A DNA stretch of 64,000 nucleotides, taken from assembly GCA_030248215.1 (NCBI GenBank), contig JASANG010002434.1, forward strand, positions 18,823 through 82,822. Reading direction: 5' to 3'. Shown here piece by piece: positions 1 to 9,746 of the stretch. The stretch's first letter is position 1. Each line of letters opens with the position of its first letter. The translations under genes and the position numbers were made by a program. The notes beneath the pieces were generated by a model. It was not told where the DNA came from. It made no database searches and saw nothing but the letters and a program-made list of their open reading frames with translations. This DNA comes from Enoplolaimus lenunculus (taxonomy: Eukaryota > Nematoda > Enoplea > Enoplida > Thoracostomopsidae).

Positions 1-383
1 CAATCCAATAAAGATTAGCATTAACTTCTGCAATGGTGTCTAAACCATTAAACTTTTAACAGATTGCACATGCTTGTAAATATACGACAAATGCAAAACA
101 ATATAAATTAAGCTAGTGCTCTTGGTCGATTTTGACCTCTGTTATTCTAACATTAAAAATTTGATTTTTAAAGTCTGCCAAGTTTATAATGACACGCCAG
201 GTATTTTCCATACCTGAACTAACATTTCCTACCATTTTTCGAACCACGTACTATGAATATGTGCTTGAATTTTTAAAATAATTATACTTAACATTAAAAT
301 TTCCTAGTTTAGCCTGTTTTGCGCAAACAGTACTGCAGCGCATATACATGTTGCTGAAAACACAATAATATATACAACGGAAA
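1..383. other. No gene recognised
   Basis: AT-rich sequence without a convincing open frame, tRNA or repeat family member. It may be the 5' flank or an intron of the candidate exon that begins at 384. Confidence 0.4.
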
Positions 384-474
384 ATGTTTAGTTGCATAGT
401 TCGCAACTGCACGCGAACAGTAAAACGCTACTTTCATAGCAATCTCATCATCAAGCCGAAGTGTTTGTTTTTAG
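384..474 (+). CDS. Candidate first exon, presequence-like peptide
   Basis: ATG at 384 opens a frame that runs to a strong donor (TTTTTAG|GTAAGA, GT at 475) and leaves one base over (phase 1). The 30 encoded residues are rich in Arg, Lys and Ser/Thr, hold no acidic residue and start MFSCIVRNC, which resembles a mitochondrial presequence. The partner exon is not certain; the terminal exon at 6517 accepts the same phase, but other small exons lie between. Function unknown. A random open stretch with a lucky donor is the main alternative. Confidence 0.3.
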
Positions 475-1467
475 GTAAGAAAGTGTTATTTGCGCCGCCT
501 CGTAGTTTGTTTGGCTGGAAAATGTTTTTGATACGCGAAAAAAATTATATATCAACGACGCATCATATAACATGTCTTTAACCGAGCAGCGAGCGAATTG
601 AAGGGAAGGCCATCCAGACCAATGGCCTGGAATATAAACGAAATTAAAAGTTTGTATCAAGATTTAATACTAAAATTGCGTCTGGCTTGTCGCTCTCTCG
701 TTGGGCTCGGGATATTTTTTGACTAATATATATCGCGATGCCCCACATAAGAAATTCTGTAACTGCTATTAGATAACTTTTTCTGAGAATGCCTTCGATT
801 GCATGCGCTTTTTTTGCAAATTGCTTCATAAAACGTTTGCATCTATTTTTTGCTGGGTGTGCCAAGCAAAAATTGCTGTGTATTTAATAGTTAAATTTGC
901 TTCTGTTTCTGATATTTAAAATATTTGTGATGTAAGATAAAATGCTGTCATATGTTCGAGCGTGTTTAGATTGAAATTTCACATTTAATTTTACTCGCAA
1001 TTTTCATATTAACAAAAAATATCTTTTTTATTATAGTAACAAAAAAATTGTTTGCTTTAATTTTTACAGGCATAGTTTAGATAACAGATAAAGGAATATT
1101 GAACATGCAATTTAAAATCTAACCTAATGTCGATATCAAAGTAATATATGCCTTTGCTAAGAGCATATTAAGTAACGTTTTGCAGTTTATGAACGAAAAA
1201 AACGAACAAGACTTGATTTACGATCTAATGAATAAGCGTGTGTATGGCATCTTGAATATTAGACAAATTTTGCTTTGCCGCAAGAATTAGGAGGTCAAAA
1301 AACCTCTTTTACTACAGTATATGGCGCTATAATTGTTTTCGGGATTTATAAATCATTCAATATACCTAATAATTTTCCAACGGTACAAATGCAGGTATAT
1401 CTTGGTTGTACTAGCAGAATGCTTTATAGGATCAGTAATTTGGGACACGCGTTTAAAGTTTGAAACA
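475..1467. other. AT-rich, nothing recognised
   Basis: If the 384-474 exon is real this is intron sequence. Around 665-715 there is a short stretch also seen near 10830 and 25355, so part of it is repetitive. Confidence 0.35.
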
Positions 1468-1902
1468 CTGTAGTGACCCGAATAAGATGGGGACTGATAT
1501 TTATTTGGCCTCTCCAGAGGATTACCTCTGTTATTCGGTTACGTACTATATATTTTTATCCTACGTTTTGCCGACCTTCGTTACTGATATATATCCGGCA
1601 TTTGAAATTATCCGTTGAATTAAACATTTATTTGTCTTGCATCAATAGCTTGAGCGATAATGCAAGGATATACTTTGGAATGTACTTTCATAACTTAAGT
1701 ACACTTTCAAGTTTCGACCTCAACATTATTTGGTCCTGGAGCCATTTATGCGCTACAATTAGAGATAATTAACATTTATAGACTAATTAGGGTTTAGGGA
1801 TTATCCAATTTCGGAATCTTATCAGAGATACGAACTCCTATTGATTGGGACTCAAAATGGGGACCCACTCTTATTACCCCCACTTATTCGGGTCACTACA
1901 GG
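1468..1902. mobile_element. Family C MITE, apparently full length (435 bp)
   Basis: Left end reads CTGTAGTGACCCGAATAAG and the right end is its inverted complement (CTTATTCGGGTCACTACAG, with a C-rich run just inside). The inside is AT-rich and non-coding. Near-full copies lie at 44786-45228 and 52882-53326, a disrupted copy at 53735-54406 and a left-end fragment at 55137. Presumably a non-autonomous DNA transposon; the superfamily is not clear because no target duplication stands out. Confidence 0.8.
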
Positions 1903-2074
1903 AGAAGGAACCCTTGCTAATAATCTTCAAAGCGACACAAAGAACCGGTTACAACTAGTAGGGATGCGGGAACGAACTTTTCTAAGGGTGTTAAATCATG
2001 AACTCGGTGTACTAAAAGTATGCTGCGGAATTGCTTGACATCTGTTGATAACCTTTTCAGTCTACGTAAAGATA

Positions 2075-2255
2075 TGGGACGGGCATTTTTTTCAGCGGAC
2101 TGCAATAGAGTAAGCTTAAACTTTAATGGTTTGCTTAGGCCAAGGCTAGGCTAAGCTTAAGCTTAAGTATAGGCTTATTCTTACGCTTAGGCTAACACTT
2201 AGTCTTAAGAGTATATTTATGCTACAGCTATGGTCCTGTTCTATACATTGGTATC
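2075..2255 (+). mobile_element. Family A MITE copy
   Basis: Begins with GGGACGGGCATTTTTTTCAG, followed by GTAAGCTTAAACTTTA and a run of degenerate TTAGGC hexamers, and ends with a TGGTCCTGTTCTATACATTGG edge. The two ends are imperfect inverted repeats of each other in the family. Confidence 0.65.
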
Positions 2256-2748
2256 AGTGGCCTTCAGTTTTGAATAAATCTTTATCTACGGACACTCTTG
2301 ACAAGAACCCTCTGTTCTTTCGCACTTAATTAAACTACGAGACTCCAATCAGATTTTTGCTATGAATGAAAAATGCACTAAAATAAAAGGAAACGCAAGA
2401 AAACGCTATAGCTTTGAATCAGGATATGTGCTCAGTACAGCACTCACCGCATAAATATAATGTTCATATGTTTTGAAAAATTACTACCTATAGTCGTAAA
2501 TATTAAAATTCGTCGAAAAATCCGGCTTACCGTACGTAGGTTTATGCGTTTTTCAAATGGTTTGAGGTTATATTTTTAAAACCGGGAACTAGTACAGGCT
2601 TCACGCACAGGTATTTGGTTCAATAATTGAGCGTATGTTGCGATCGTAAAAAAATCTACAATATATACGGTTTAGTTGGTTTACGTTGTGTGGTTTGTAT
2701 AAAGCGAATAGGTTGTAGCAACTGGTTATAAACATATAATTTTTTAAG

Positions 2749-2843
2749 CTGAAGATTTTCCAAACGGTGATAGTGCGTCAAATACTGAAATCAAAGAAAA
2801 TCCAAAGAAATATTATGATGTCGGTCAAATTTTACAAAACTAA
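2749..2843 (+). CDS. Candidate terminal exon, unknown product
   Basis: A T-rich acceptor (AATTTTTTAAG) precedes a frame of 30 codons ending in TAA at 2841. The peptide is hydrophilic (EDFPNGDSASNTEIKENPKK, then YYDVGQILQN). The entry phase is 1, which the donor at 474 would satisfy. The same frame stays open for 57 more codons after the stop, so this may instead be a decayed gene. Weak evidence: length and composition only. Confidence 0.25.
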
Positions 2844-3107
2844 GAAAGTTCTGTGCTTTCCCCTGAGTGGTTTCGTGAAAATTTCGGCATCATTTCATTC
2901 GTACAATCCCTCCCCGCGTCAAAAAATAAACGACGGCAACCTGATCGTAAAATGGGGATTTTCATGATATTATGCCGACAAAGAATTTTTTGTTCGTGTA
3001 CAAATTATATGATTTGAACAATCTGTGGTGCTTTTGGCTTAGCACTGTTGAACATATATGAAAAAATAATTAGGATTTAAAATGTTTGGTTTGCGTTGTG
3101 CCCCATG

Positions 3108-3297
3108 TAAAGATCAGTAGCGGTTCGTTTTTCTGCTGGACTGCAATATAGTAAGCTTAAACTTAAAACTAATTTTTTGCGTAGGCTAAGACTTATATGG
3201 TTACGCTTAGGTACAAGCTCCATTCATATACTTAGGCTTAGGCTTAGGAATATACTTATACTAATATAACAGCCCTGTTGTATGCATTGGCCAGCGT
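3108..3297 (+). mobile_element. Family A MITE copy
   Basis: Starts near GTAAAGATCAGTAGCGG with the GGACTGCAATAT and GTAAGCTTAAACTT blocks, has a short hexamer run and ends CCTGTTGTATGCATTGGCC. Confidence 0.7.
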
Positions 3298-3994
3298 TAT
3301 TGTAGAGTTTAGGATTATTCTATAGGTTGAAACAAAAGCCGGATGTTTTCTATGATAACATGTGAGATTTACAATGTTGAAACGTCATATTGCTCTATGC
3401 GTGATTTACGCAACGGCAATTATAATGTGATACTGAATTCGGGTATTTATTTCACAAAATGTTTGATTTCTGCACGTAATAAAAACACAAAATTGTCTCT
3501 AATCAAAACATATGTTAAATGTACGAACTTAAACGAATTGGGTTAAAAATTAACAACTTACTTTACGTAGTATGTCCCAAAAAGACCAGCAAATTGTACC
3601 CTTACTTGATTTTACCAGTTGTTTATAAAACTTTTGTAAAAACAGTCATAATTTCGATTTCATATATTTGTTTGGAATGAAACATATGGTTAGCACAATT
3701 CAGCGAAATTCAAATACAATTGATCAGTGGTTACATATGAATAATTCATGAATGTTTATAAAAGCGAGACCTGTTTATGGCCATAAAATTGATTTTTTAT
3801 ACAGTTAACCACCAAAGTTTAGTTAGCGCAATAACGGCGTTTCTCTTGGCAAAGAACCAAAGGCTACTGCCTGAAAAGCGAAACTTGCTAGTTTCTAATA
3901 CTGGAAATATGTTTTGGTGGTCCAAACATTATATATTTATGTAGTTCTTAATATAGAAAGATCGTAATTTGCAACAGGGAACTCAAAAAATTAA

Positions 3995-4102
3995 AATACT
4001 ACATTTTTTACACTTACTGAAACCGATCAAGTCGGAGTGAGACTCAACCCACGGGGCGCCGTTCGAGTAAAAGATATTAGATATGAATCAACCCCGGCGT
4101 AA
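3995..4102 (+). CDS. Weak coding-like stretch
   Basis: A 35-codon open frame ending in TAA at 4100. Its last part (DQVGVRLNPRGAVRVKDIRY) has coding-like composition and high local GC. An AG at 4039-4040 could serve as acceptor. No family recognised and no start codon in frame; it may be an exon of the gene end at 4280-5104 or chance. Confidence 0.18.
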   Translation, partial: NTTFFTLTETDQVGVRLNPRGAVRVKDIRYESTPA

Positions 4103-4279
4103 AGATTTGTATCACGTGGGTCAAAAATTGTTACTTTTTCTGGGCCTAATTGTACCAGTAGGTTCATAAAAACATACGCTATTTATGACCAATGTTTCCG
4201 TAGTTTTAATTAATATAATAAACTTGGGGTTTGATATTTTGTTGCTTTTGATAAACTTTCATGGGTAATTTCATTGGAG

Positions 4280-5104
4280 CGATAACGGGAAGCTCCACCC
4301 AAAACATAGCCTAACCACCTTTGAAAAATTCTGGTAAGACTTCAGGCATGGGCAAAACGCAGGTAGTGGGTCGAAGTTTTTAGTGCGGGTATACAAGCAA
4401 GTAAAATATTTCTACTCTCTAAAAACTTAAACTTAAATTATAGCAGAACTATACTTGAATATTAGTTTAAGTAAAACTTAAATTTCTGAACGGAATAACA
4501 AAACTAGAATTTTATGTTTTATGTACTTAAACTAACATGTTTTTAAGTTAAACACGAGTTTAAGTAAATAAATTTTCAGGTTAAGTGACAAGTACAGCCC
4601 AGAAATTATGTGAATCTAAGAGTTTACTAAGTTTACCTTTAACTGAAAATATGTAAGATTTTAAGTGAGTTTAAGCGTAAACCTACCTATTAGTTTAGTT
4701 AAATCTACAAAGTTTAATACAGCAGGATTTCCTTAAGCTTAAATCAAGGTCGTTTAAGCTTTTAGAGAGAATCTAAAGCAAGCCAGGGTCAGTTCAAAAA
4801 AATCTTTACCTAGATACCAATCTGGAACAGCTGTCCTGCAATACTGGAAAATTTATTATGAACGCCTACGGAGTAAAGCATTGAATATGGTTCTCCTTTT
4901 TCTTCACTCTCGCATTTTTCAAGGGTACAGCAGCGTTTTCAACACCGGTAAGGGTGGGTACAAAATTTCGGAACTATGTTAAGTTTGGTTTAATCATCAA
5001 AACTTCCTATTGGTAGCAAAATAACGGATCGTTTTGGCCCCGCTGCAAAAGATCAGCCCCCTACGCGCACATCTCTAAACGATAAGGTGGCATTTCGATA
5101 TTGA
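4280..5104 (+). CDS. Candidate 3' part of a gene: three small exons
   Basis: Three pieces join in phase. Exon 4280-4333 follows an AG and ends in a strong donor (TTCTG|GTAAGA), phase 2. Microexon 4924-4947 (24 nt) follows a pyrimidine-rich acceptor (ATTTTTCAAG) and ends CCG|GTAAGG, phase 2. Exon 5017-5104 follows TTGGTAG and runs to TGA. The joined peptide is hydrophilic (DNGKLHPKHSLTTFEKFW, VQQRFQHR, KITDRFGPAAKDQPP, then ...NDKVAFRY). Introns are 590 and 69 bp. No family recognised; upstream exons are not placed. Transcript evidence is needed to accept the microexon. Confidence 0.33.
4405..4780. repeat. Degenerate TTAAGTTTA-type repeat tract
   Basis: About 370 bp enriched in variants of TTTAAGT and ACTTAAA on both strands. 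No fixed unit length is visible. It would lie in the first intron of the 4280-5104 model. Confidence 0.45.
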
Positions 5105-5959
5105 GGAAAAAACCATAATATGCAAAGCAACAAGTGTTGTCAAATTCAAAACCTTCCGGTAAAACTGTATAATATAATAAAGGTGTAAATTATTGCGATG
5201 AAAACAAGCTTATCACCCGGATTGTATGCAAGATAGCCTTTTACCGCTTTCGAGGTGTTCCAGTTTTGGTTTTATGCCCATTTTTTGTAGTTCTTATTAA
5301 TATTATATATTGTTTTATTTTGCAATTGAAAACGAAAAAATTGTTGCAGCGAAGACAAAACCGTACCGGTATTGTGATCACCATCGTAAACGGTCGTATT
5401 TATTTTTAATATCAAAGCAAATTGGAGTTTAAACAGGAAACTAATAACGTGGAGCAACAGGGCTCAGCCCCAGTTGTTTCCGGGTTGTAATCAGCTGTTA
5501 CTGTTTTGCTCTTAGTGTGGCTTTATTTTCGTCTTGCATTATTTGGAGTAGGCAGTTTGCGCTGAACGGGTTTCATGTCTAGGTAGAGATACAATGAATC
5601 AATGCTTGAGTAACTTTCGGCATGGAAGTCCTATAATCCTGGTGTTGTCTCGTGATGCAATAAAAGCGTCTTTATACAATTCTAACAGCCAACAGCTATG
5701 ATTACAGCCTTGTGGACAATGCTATAATGAGTGCTTAAATAAAATAATTTTTTGCTAAAACAATGGGAATATTAATGACAGAGCTCAAATGTTTCATTAC
5801 GTGCCGCTCCAATTTCATAAAAAAATGCCAGCTACATGTTAGTTTTCACATACCTGAAGCTTGACAAGCATAGCTTTAAAGGTGGACAGGTAACCATTCA
5901 ATTTCGGGCCCATGTTACGTTGAGGGGAGTCCACGTTTCTGATGTGTCTATAAAAGAGT

Positions 5960-6171
5960 ACACTGCAAAAAACGGTGAGTCAAATTGACTCTCTCCGAAA
6001 TAGGTTCTACGGGACTACACAAAATGAGTCAATTTCGACTCCACCAGAGTCAAATTTGACTCACTTCGTCGCGCGTTTGACTCTGGCGGAGTCGAATTTG
6101 ACTCAGTTTGTGTAGTCCCGCAGAGCCTATTTCGGAGGGAATCAATTTGACTCACCATTTTTTGCAGTGTA
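5960..6171. mobile_element. Family D palindromic MITE
   Basis: ACACTGCAAAAA at the left and TTTTTGCAGTGT at the right, with the two halves almost fully complementary, so the single strand would fold into one long hairpin. TA dinucleotides flank it. It contains five TGAGTCA/TGACTCA heptamers. Related copies at 35543-35756 and 49049-49264. Confidence 0.85.
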
Positions 6172-6177
6172 GGTTTA

Positions 6178-6310
6178 GATTCTAGATTACATTTTTTGCT
6201 TTGGCTTAGGGTTAGGGTTAAGCTTAAGCTTAGGAACTCATTTTTGCAACGCTTAGGCTTAGGCTTAGGAATACGTTTAATCTACTGTTACGCAACCTTA
6301 AAGTAACATT
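6178..6310 (+). mobile_element. Family A MITE fragment
   Basis: Hexamer run of the GCTTAGG/GGGTTA type followed by CTACTGTTACGC and ACATTGGCCC, lacking a clear left end. It sits directly beside the family D copy. Confidence 0.5.
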
Positions 6311-6516
6311 GGCCCAATTTCAAATATAGAATTCGTCAAATTTACACTCGAAATAACCGCTTCAACAAAAACTTACCTTCAAGTTATCTCAAAAAATAGA
6401 TAGTACCTTATCTATTTATCAATTAATATACTAGTGTACTTTAAAGATATATGGCGAAACTAATTATTAATTTGTTTTTAAACACTTCAATGTCACTGTA
6501 CTGTTTACGTTTGCAG

Positions 6517-6896
6517 AATCGGTTTTTTGTAATTTTAAAATTACAAAGTTTCGACGCAACATGCAAGGCCAAACTGTGTGTGCCAACCATATAAAAATGC
6601 ACTGTAGTGATAGAAGGACACGCCATAAACAATGGCAGTTTCAGGAATTTAGACGCAGAGTCCGTGCGATGTATAAAATACTTAAAAAGAGAACGCCTAC
6701 GAGCGAACCGAGAAAGAATCCGGATGCATTTGTAGTGCAAAATCGTTTCATTCAAAATTATGATATTGTTCCTTGTTCGGATCGGAGGTTTAGGGAGTTA
6801 CGGGGTGGTGCTCCGTTGGATTGGCCAGCGTTGGAAAGATTTACGTTTTATCGTTTGTACAATTTAAAGAATTATAATTTCAAATATACGTTTTAG
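6517..6896 (+). CDS. Terminal exon of an unrecognised gene
   Basis: A good acceptor (TTTACGTTTGCAG) is followed by an unbroken frame (entry phase 1) of 126 codons to TAA at 6894. The peptide is basic: an Arg/Lys-rich block around 6600-6690 (RRTRHKQWQFQEFRRRVRAM), then a Pro/Asn region and an aromatic C-terminus (RLYNLKNYNFKYTF). A canonical AATAAA lies 111 nt past the stop. NCG codons and internal consistency argue for real coding. No family recognised. The basic, aromatic character would suit a nucleic-acid or ribosome-associated protein, but that is inference. Upstream exons are not established. Confidence 0.6.
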
Positions 6897-7006
6897 TTAT
6901 TACTGTCTTTCAGAAGTCATATTTCGTATGATTTGCACGTTTTCAGATGAAATGAGCGTAGCTGAGCTATTTAAGGCAAATTTATAATAGATATATTGTA
7001 TAAAAT

Positions 7007-7012
7007 AATAAA
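7007..7012 (+). promoter_or_regulatory. Polyadenylation signal AATAAA
   Basis: Canonical hexamer 111 nt after the stop of the 6517-6896 exon, the expected distance for a 3' UTR end. Confidence 0.5.
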
Positions 7013-7138
7013 GCATGTCTAAAATTTCAGCCACACTGGCGTTTTCTTAGCTAAATCCGATCAATCATGCACAGTGCAACGTTTTTATAAGATTAGAAAG
7101 GGAGGTGTGTGTGTATTCTCTAGTCCCCATTAATGCAG

Positions 7139-7303
7139 GAACCTTTTATTGAAGTAGCAGTTGATAATGGTTTCGAAGTATATCGTGCGACGAATTTTCT
7201 AAAGGAATGCACGGCGAGCTACTCCTGTGTTGGCATTTACTCTGCTACAAGAGGTGGAAGCGGAACTCGGTCGTTTAGTAAAAATTGCAAATTTTCGAGC
7301 TAA
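7139..7303 (+). CDS. Coding-like exon, unknown product
   Basis: An open frame of 54 codons after an acceptor (CCCATTAATGCAG), ending in TAA at 7301; an in-frame ATG at 7133 is an alternative start. The peptide (EPFIEVAVDNGFEVYRATNF, then KECTASYSCVGIYSATRGGS) has three cysteines and strongly coding-like composition. It lies 130 bp past the polyadenylation signal of the previous gene, so it may be a first exon, a single-exon gene or an alternative last exon. No family recognised. Confidence 0.42.
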   Translation, partial: EPFIEVAVDNGFEVYRATNFLKECTASYSCVGIYSATRGGSGTRSFSKNCKFSS

Positions 7304-8130
7304 AATTCTCCCGTCACTATACTATTTTAAAGACACGTACATTGTATTAAAGATGTAAATGTGAAATCCCATTATATTCGAGTTAACTGTAAAACTTGTA
7401 CCAACGATCATTTATCAGTTACGCGTGAGCCAGCAAAGTTATAGAGCTGTGCATATCCCAGCTTTTTGGCTTTGTGTGTTTTTTCCATTATTTTTCAATT
7501 TCTAGGCTGTACCTTCAACTCCTGTGTGACATTTTCAGTTATCTCACCCTCAGCCGGTGTTTGCCCAAAATGGATGGATTTTGAAACTTTTTGCGTATTT
7601 GAGCTTCGCATGAGTTCCCTTGATCATTTCACGCCTAAAATTTGAACTTTTGAAAAATTCGACTTTTTTAATGTAAACACAGTACACTATCGTAGACGAA
7701 TTGTCGGATCAATTGTAAGGACAAACTTTACCTGGGACAAATTTTCTCTGGGGTCAAAATTTTCAGGGATGAGGGAGGAATTCTAAGAGACAAATTTTCC
7801 CAGAACCTTCCAGTTATATAGCCGCTGTTAAATCTTGTTTAGTTTGGATTTGTAATCTGTATTTTGCGAGTCTGTATGTAACATAATTACATGACGTTGT
7901 AGCGTTTGTGTTGCTTCAACAAACTTCGGCAAAATGCGCAAGAAGGTGGTGTAGCAATACACAAAATGACAGCAGCAACAGCAGTATTTTTAACATCACA
8001 ACGGCAAAACGTTATAAATTTCAAAATATTTCAGCTGGTTTTTTACTGCAGAGGATTTAAAAGAAAAAGATAAATTGTAAATAAAAAAGTTAAATTAAAA
8101 AAAGTTGAGCAAAACCAAACTTCCTCTTAG

Positions 8131-8154
8131 AACGGCAACAATAACAACAACAGC

Positions 8155-8194
<40 letters not shown>

Positions 8195-8235
8195 CCAACC
8201 ACAACACCACCCACCACAACAACAACAGTAACAAC
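8131..8235. repeat. (CAA)n microsatellite
   Basis: Over 20 near-perfect CAA/ACA units with a few CAG and CCA variants. Its complement gives a long leucine run that is not a gene. Confidence 0.9.
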
Positions 8236-8247
8236 AACATTATCACG

Positions 8248-8385
8248 GGGCCGTAGCCAAGCGGGGGCAGGGGATGGCTGAGCCCCCTCTGGAAAAATGT
8301 TGCCCGCTCTAGAAAATTTTCAGCCTTGCTTGTAAAACTCACTAAAAACCCTTGTCTGCCCCTCCAGAAAATTTTTTAGCCGCGT
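8248..8385. mobile_element. Family B MITE copy
   Basis: GGGCCGTAGCCAAG start, GAGCCCCCTCTGG, then CTTGCTTGTAAAACTCACT and CCCCTCCAGAAAATTTTTTA. The right terminal GGCTACGGGC is mostly lost. Confidence 0.75.
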
Positions 8386-8787
8386 ATAAAACATGTTGCG
8401 TTAAAAATAACAAAACTTGATGATATGTGTTGAGCTTTTTGTATTACAATAAAACGCTTATAATGGCACTCACCTGCAATGTAGTGTTTTGTTCGATACG
8501 TTTGTATAATGTTGTTAAATTGGAATTTTTTCAATGAAAAAAATATCTCACTTGATACCATTTTTGATTTTTTTTCGGTTGTTTTCCCTTATAATGGCTT
8601 AATAGGCAACACAGTTGAACGAATGTGCAACTCTCATATTGAATTTTACTGTTGGTATATTAAATCTTTAACAGAATTGTTCCTGAGCAAGTCTTCAACT
8701 TAACTGACCACAGAACTTTGAAAAGTTAAGATATGCTGTGCATCGTACATTCGATATGCACAAATTCTAATTTAGAACGTGTATATA

Positions 8788-8892
8788 AAAAAAAAAAACA
8801 AACAAGAAAAAAAAGAAAAAAACAAAACAAAAAACAAAAAAAAAACAAAAAAAAAAAACAAAAAAAAAAACAAACCCAAAAAAAAAAAAAAT
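8788..8892. repeat. A-rich low-complexity tract
   Basis: Runs of A broken by single C and G bases. Its lysine-rich translation is an artefact. It lies about 220 bp upstream of the CXC-deaminase gene. Confidence 0.9.
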
Positions 8893-9109
8893 ATTGAACA
8901 GACACAGGTATTATTACAGAAAGCATTAGTAGCTGCTCTTAAACTCTATCTTTCGAGTAATATATTTTTATTATTATCATCCTGTATTCTACTTGTAAAA
9001 CTCCAACCGACGGCATATACACCAAAACGGGATCAAAGCGGGGCGACCACAGACTTTTCGCTATTGGTAGCTACGCAATTGGTCTACGCCAACCGATCAC
9101 GTAGCATTG

Positions 9110-9746
9110 ATGCAAGGCATAGTTGCATGTTGTAATTGTCCACGTTCGCCAGGTCGATGCGGCACTGATACGTGCCCATGTTTCGCAGCAAACGTCCTTT
9201 GTGATGCTGACAGCTGTCAATCAGGCCCTCAGCGGGCTGATTGCTTAAATGCTGCAATTACACGATGTCATTGTGTCCCACCGGACCAGGACACCGTGTC
9301 TGTAGGGGCTGGCGGACAGAAAGACAGTAGTCGCTCGGCAAAAAAGGGAAATACGACACCGACGCCCGTGTTCTGCAATACAGGATCGTGCGAATGTAGT
9401 CGTTCACACGAAGCTTGTAGTGCAGATTGTGCATGCGGTGGCGCGTGCTACAATATGAATTCGCCACATTTTTACGCCGTCCCGCGCCCTGACCCGCCAC
9501 GTGGCGGCTGCCGGTGTCCAGGCGGTCGGCGTACGGGCTCGTGTGCTAAATCCACAAAATGCCCGTGTTTAGCATCGCTGAATCATTGCACGCCAAATTG
9601 CAAATGTGGCGCAACGCCGGCGTGCAACAATGCAGCGATGCGGCCATTGCCTGATCGGCCACGGCACATTTTCAATCAGCCAACCGGGCTGGATGGCGCC
9701 GCAACCACACCAATGGCCGTGATTGCGAAATTACGCGGTCCTAGCG
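9110..9746 (+). CDS. Exon 1: three CXC cysteine modules
   Basis: Module 1, residues 8-45: C-x-C, C17, CPCF at 22-25, C31, C36, C45. Module 2: C53-x-C55, a 33-residue loop, then C89, C94-x-C96, C103, C107-x-C109, C113-Y-N. Module 3: C134-x-C136, C145, C151-P-C153, C160, C164-x-C166, C172-N-N. Modules 2 and 3 each have the nine cysteines of the Zn3Cys9 CXC pattern. The CPCF/CPCL cores lack the Tyr before the core that LIN54/TSO1 proteins have, so EZH2- or MSL2-type CXC is closer. A strong donor (AGCG|GTGAGT) ends the exon in phase 1; without splicing the frame continues only to 9820. Confidence 0.75.

Noticed and set aside
644-865. Minus-strand open frame with a hydrophobic stretch
   Set aside because: Part of it is a repeated sequence also seen near 10830 and 25355, it has no ATG start at its head, and no splice site is clear.
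8779-9135. Lysine-rich open frame upstream of the deaminase gene
   Set aside because: Its first half is the A-rich tract. The second half overlaps the start of exon 1 in another frame and lacks support.
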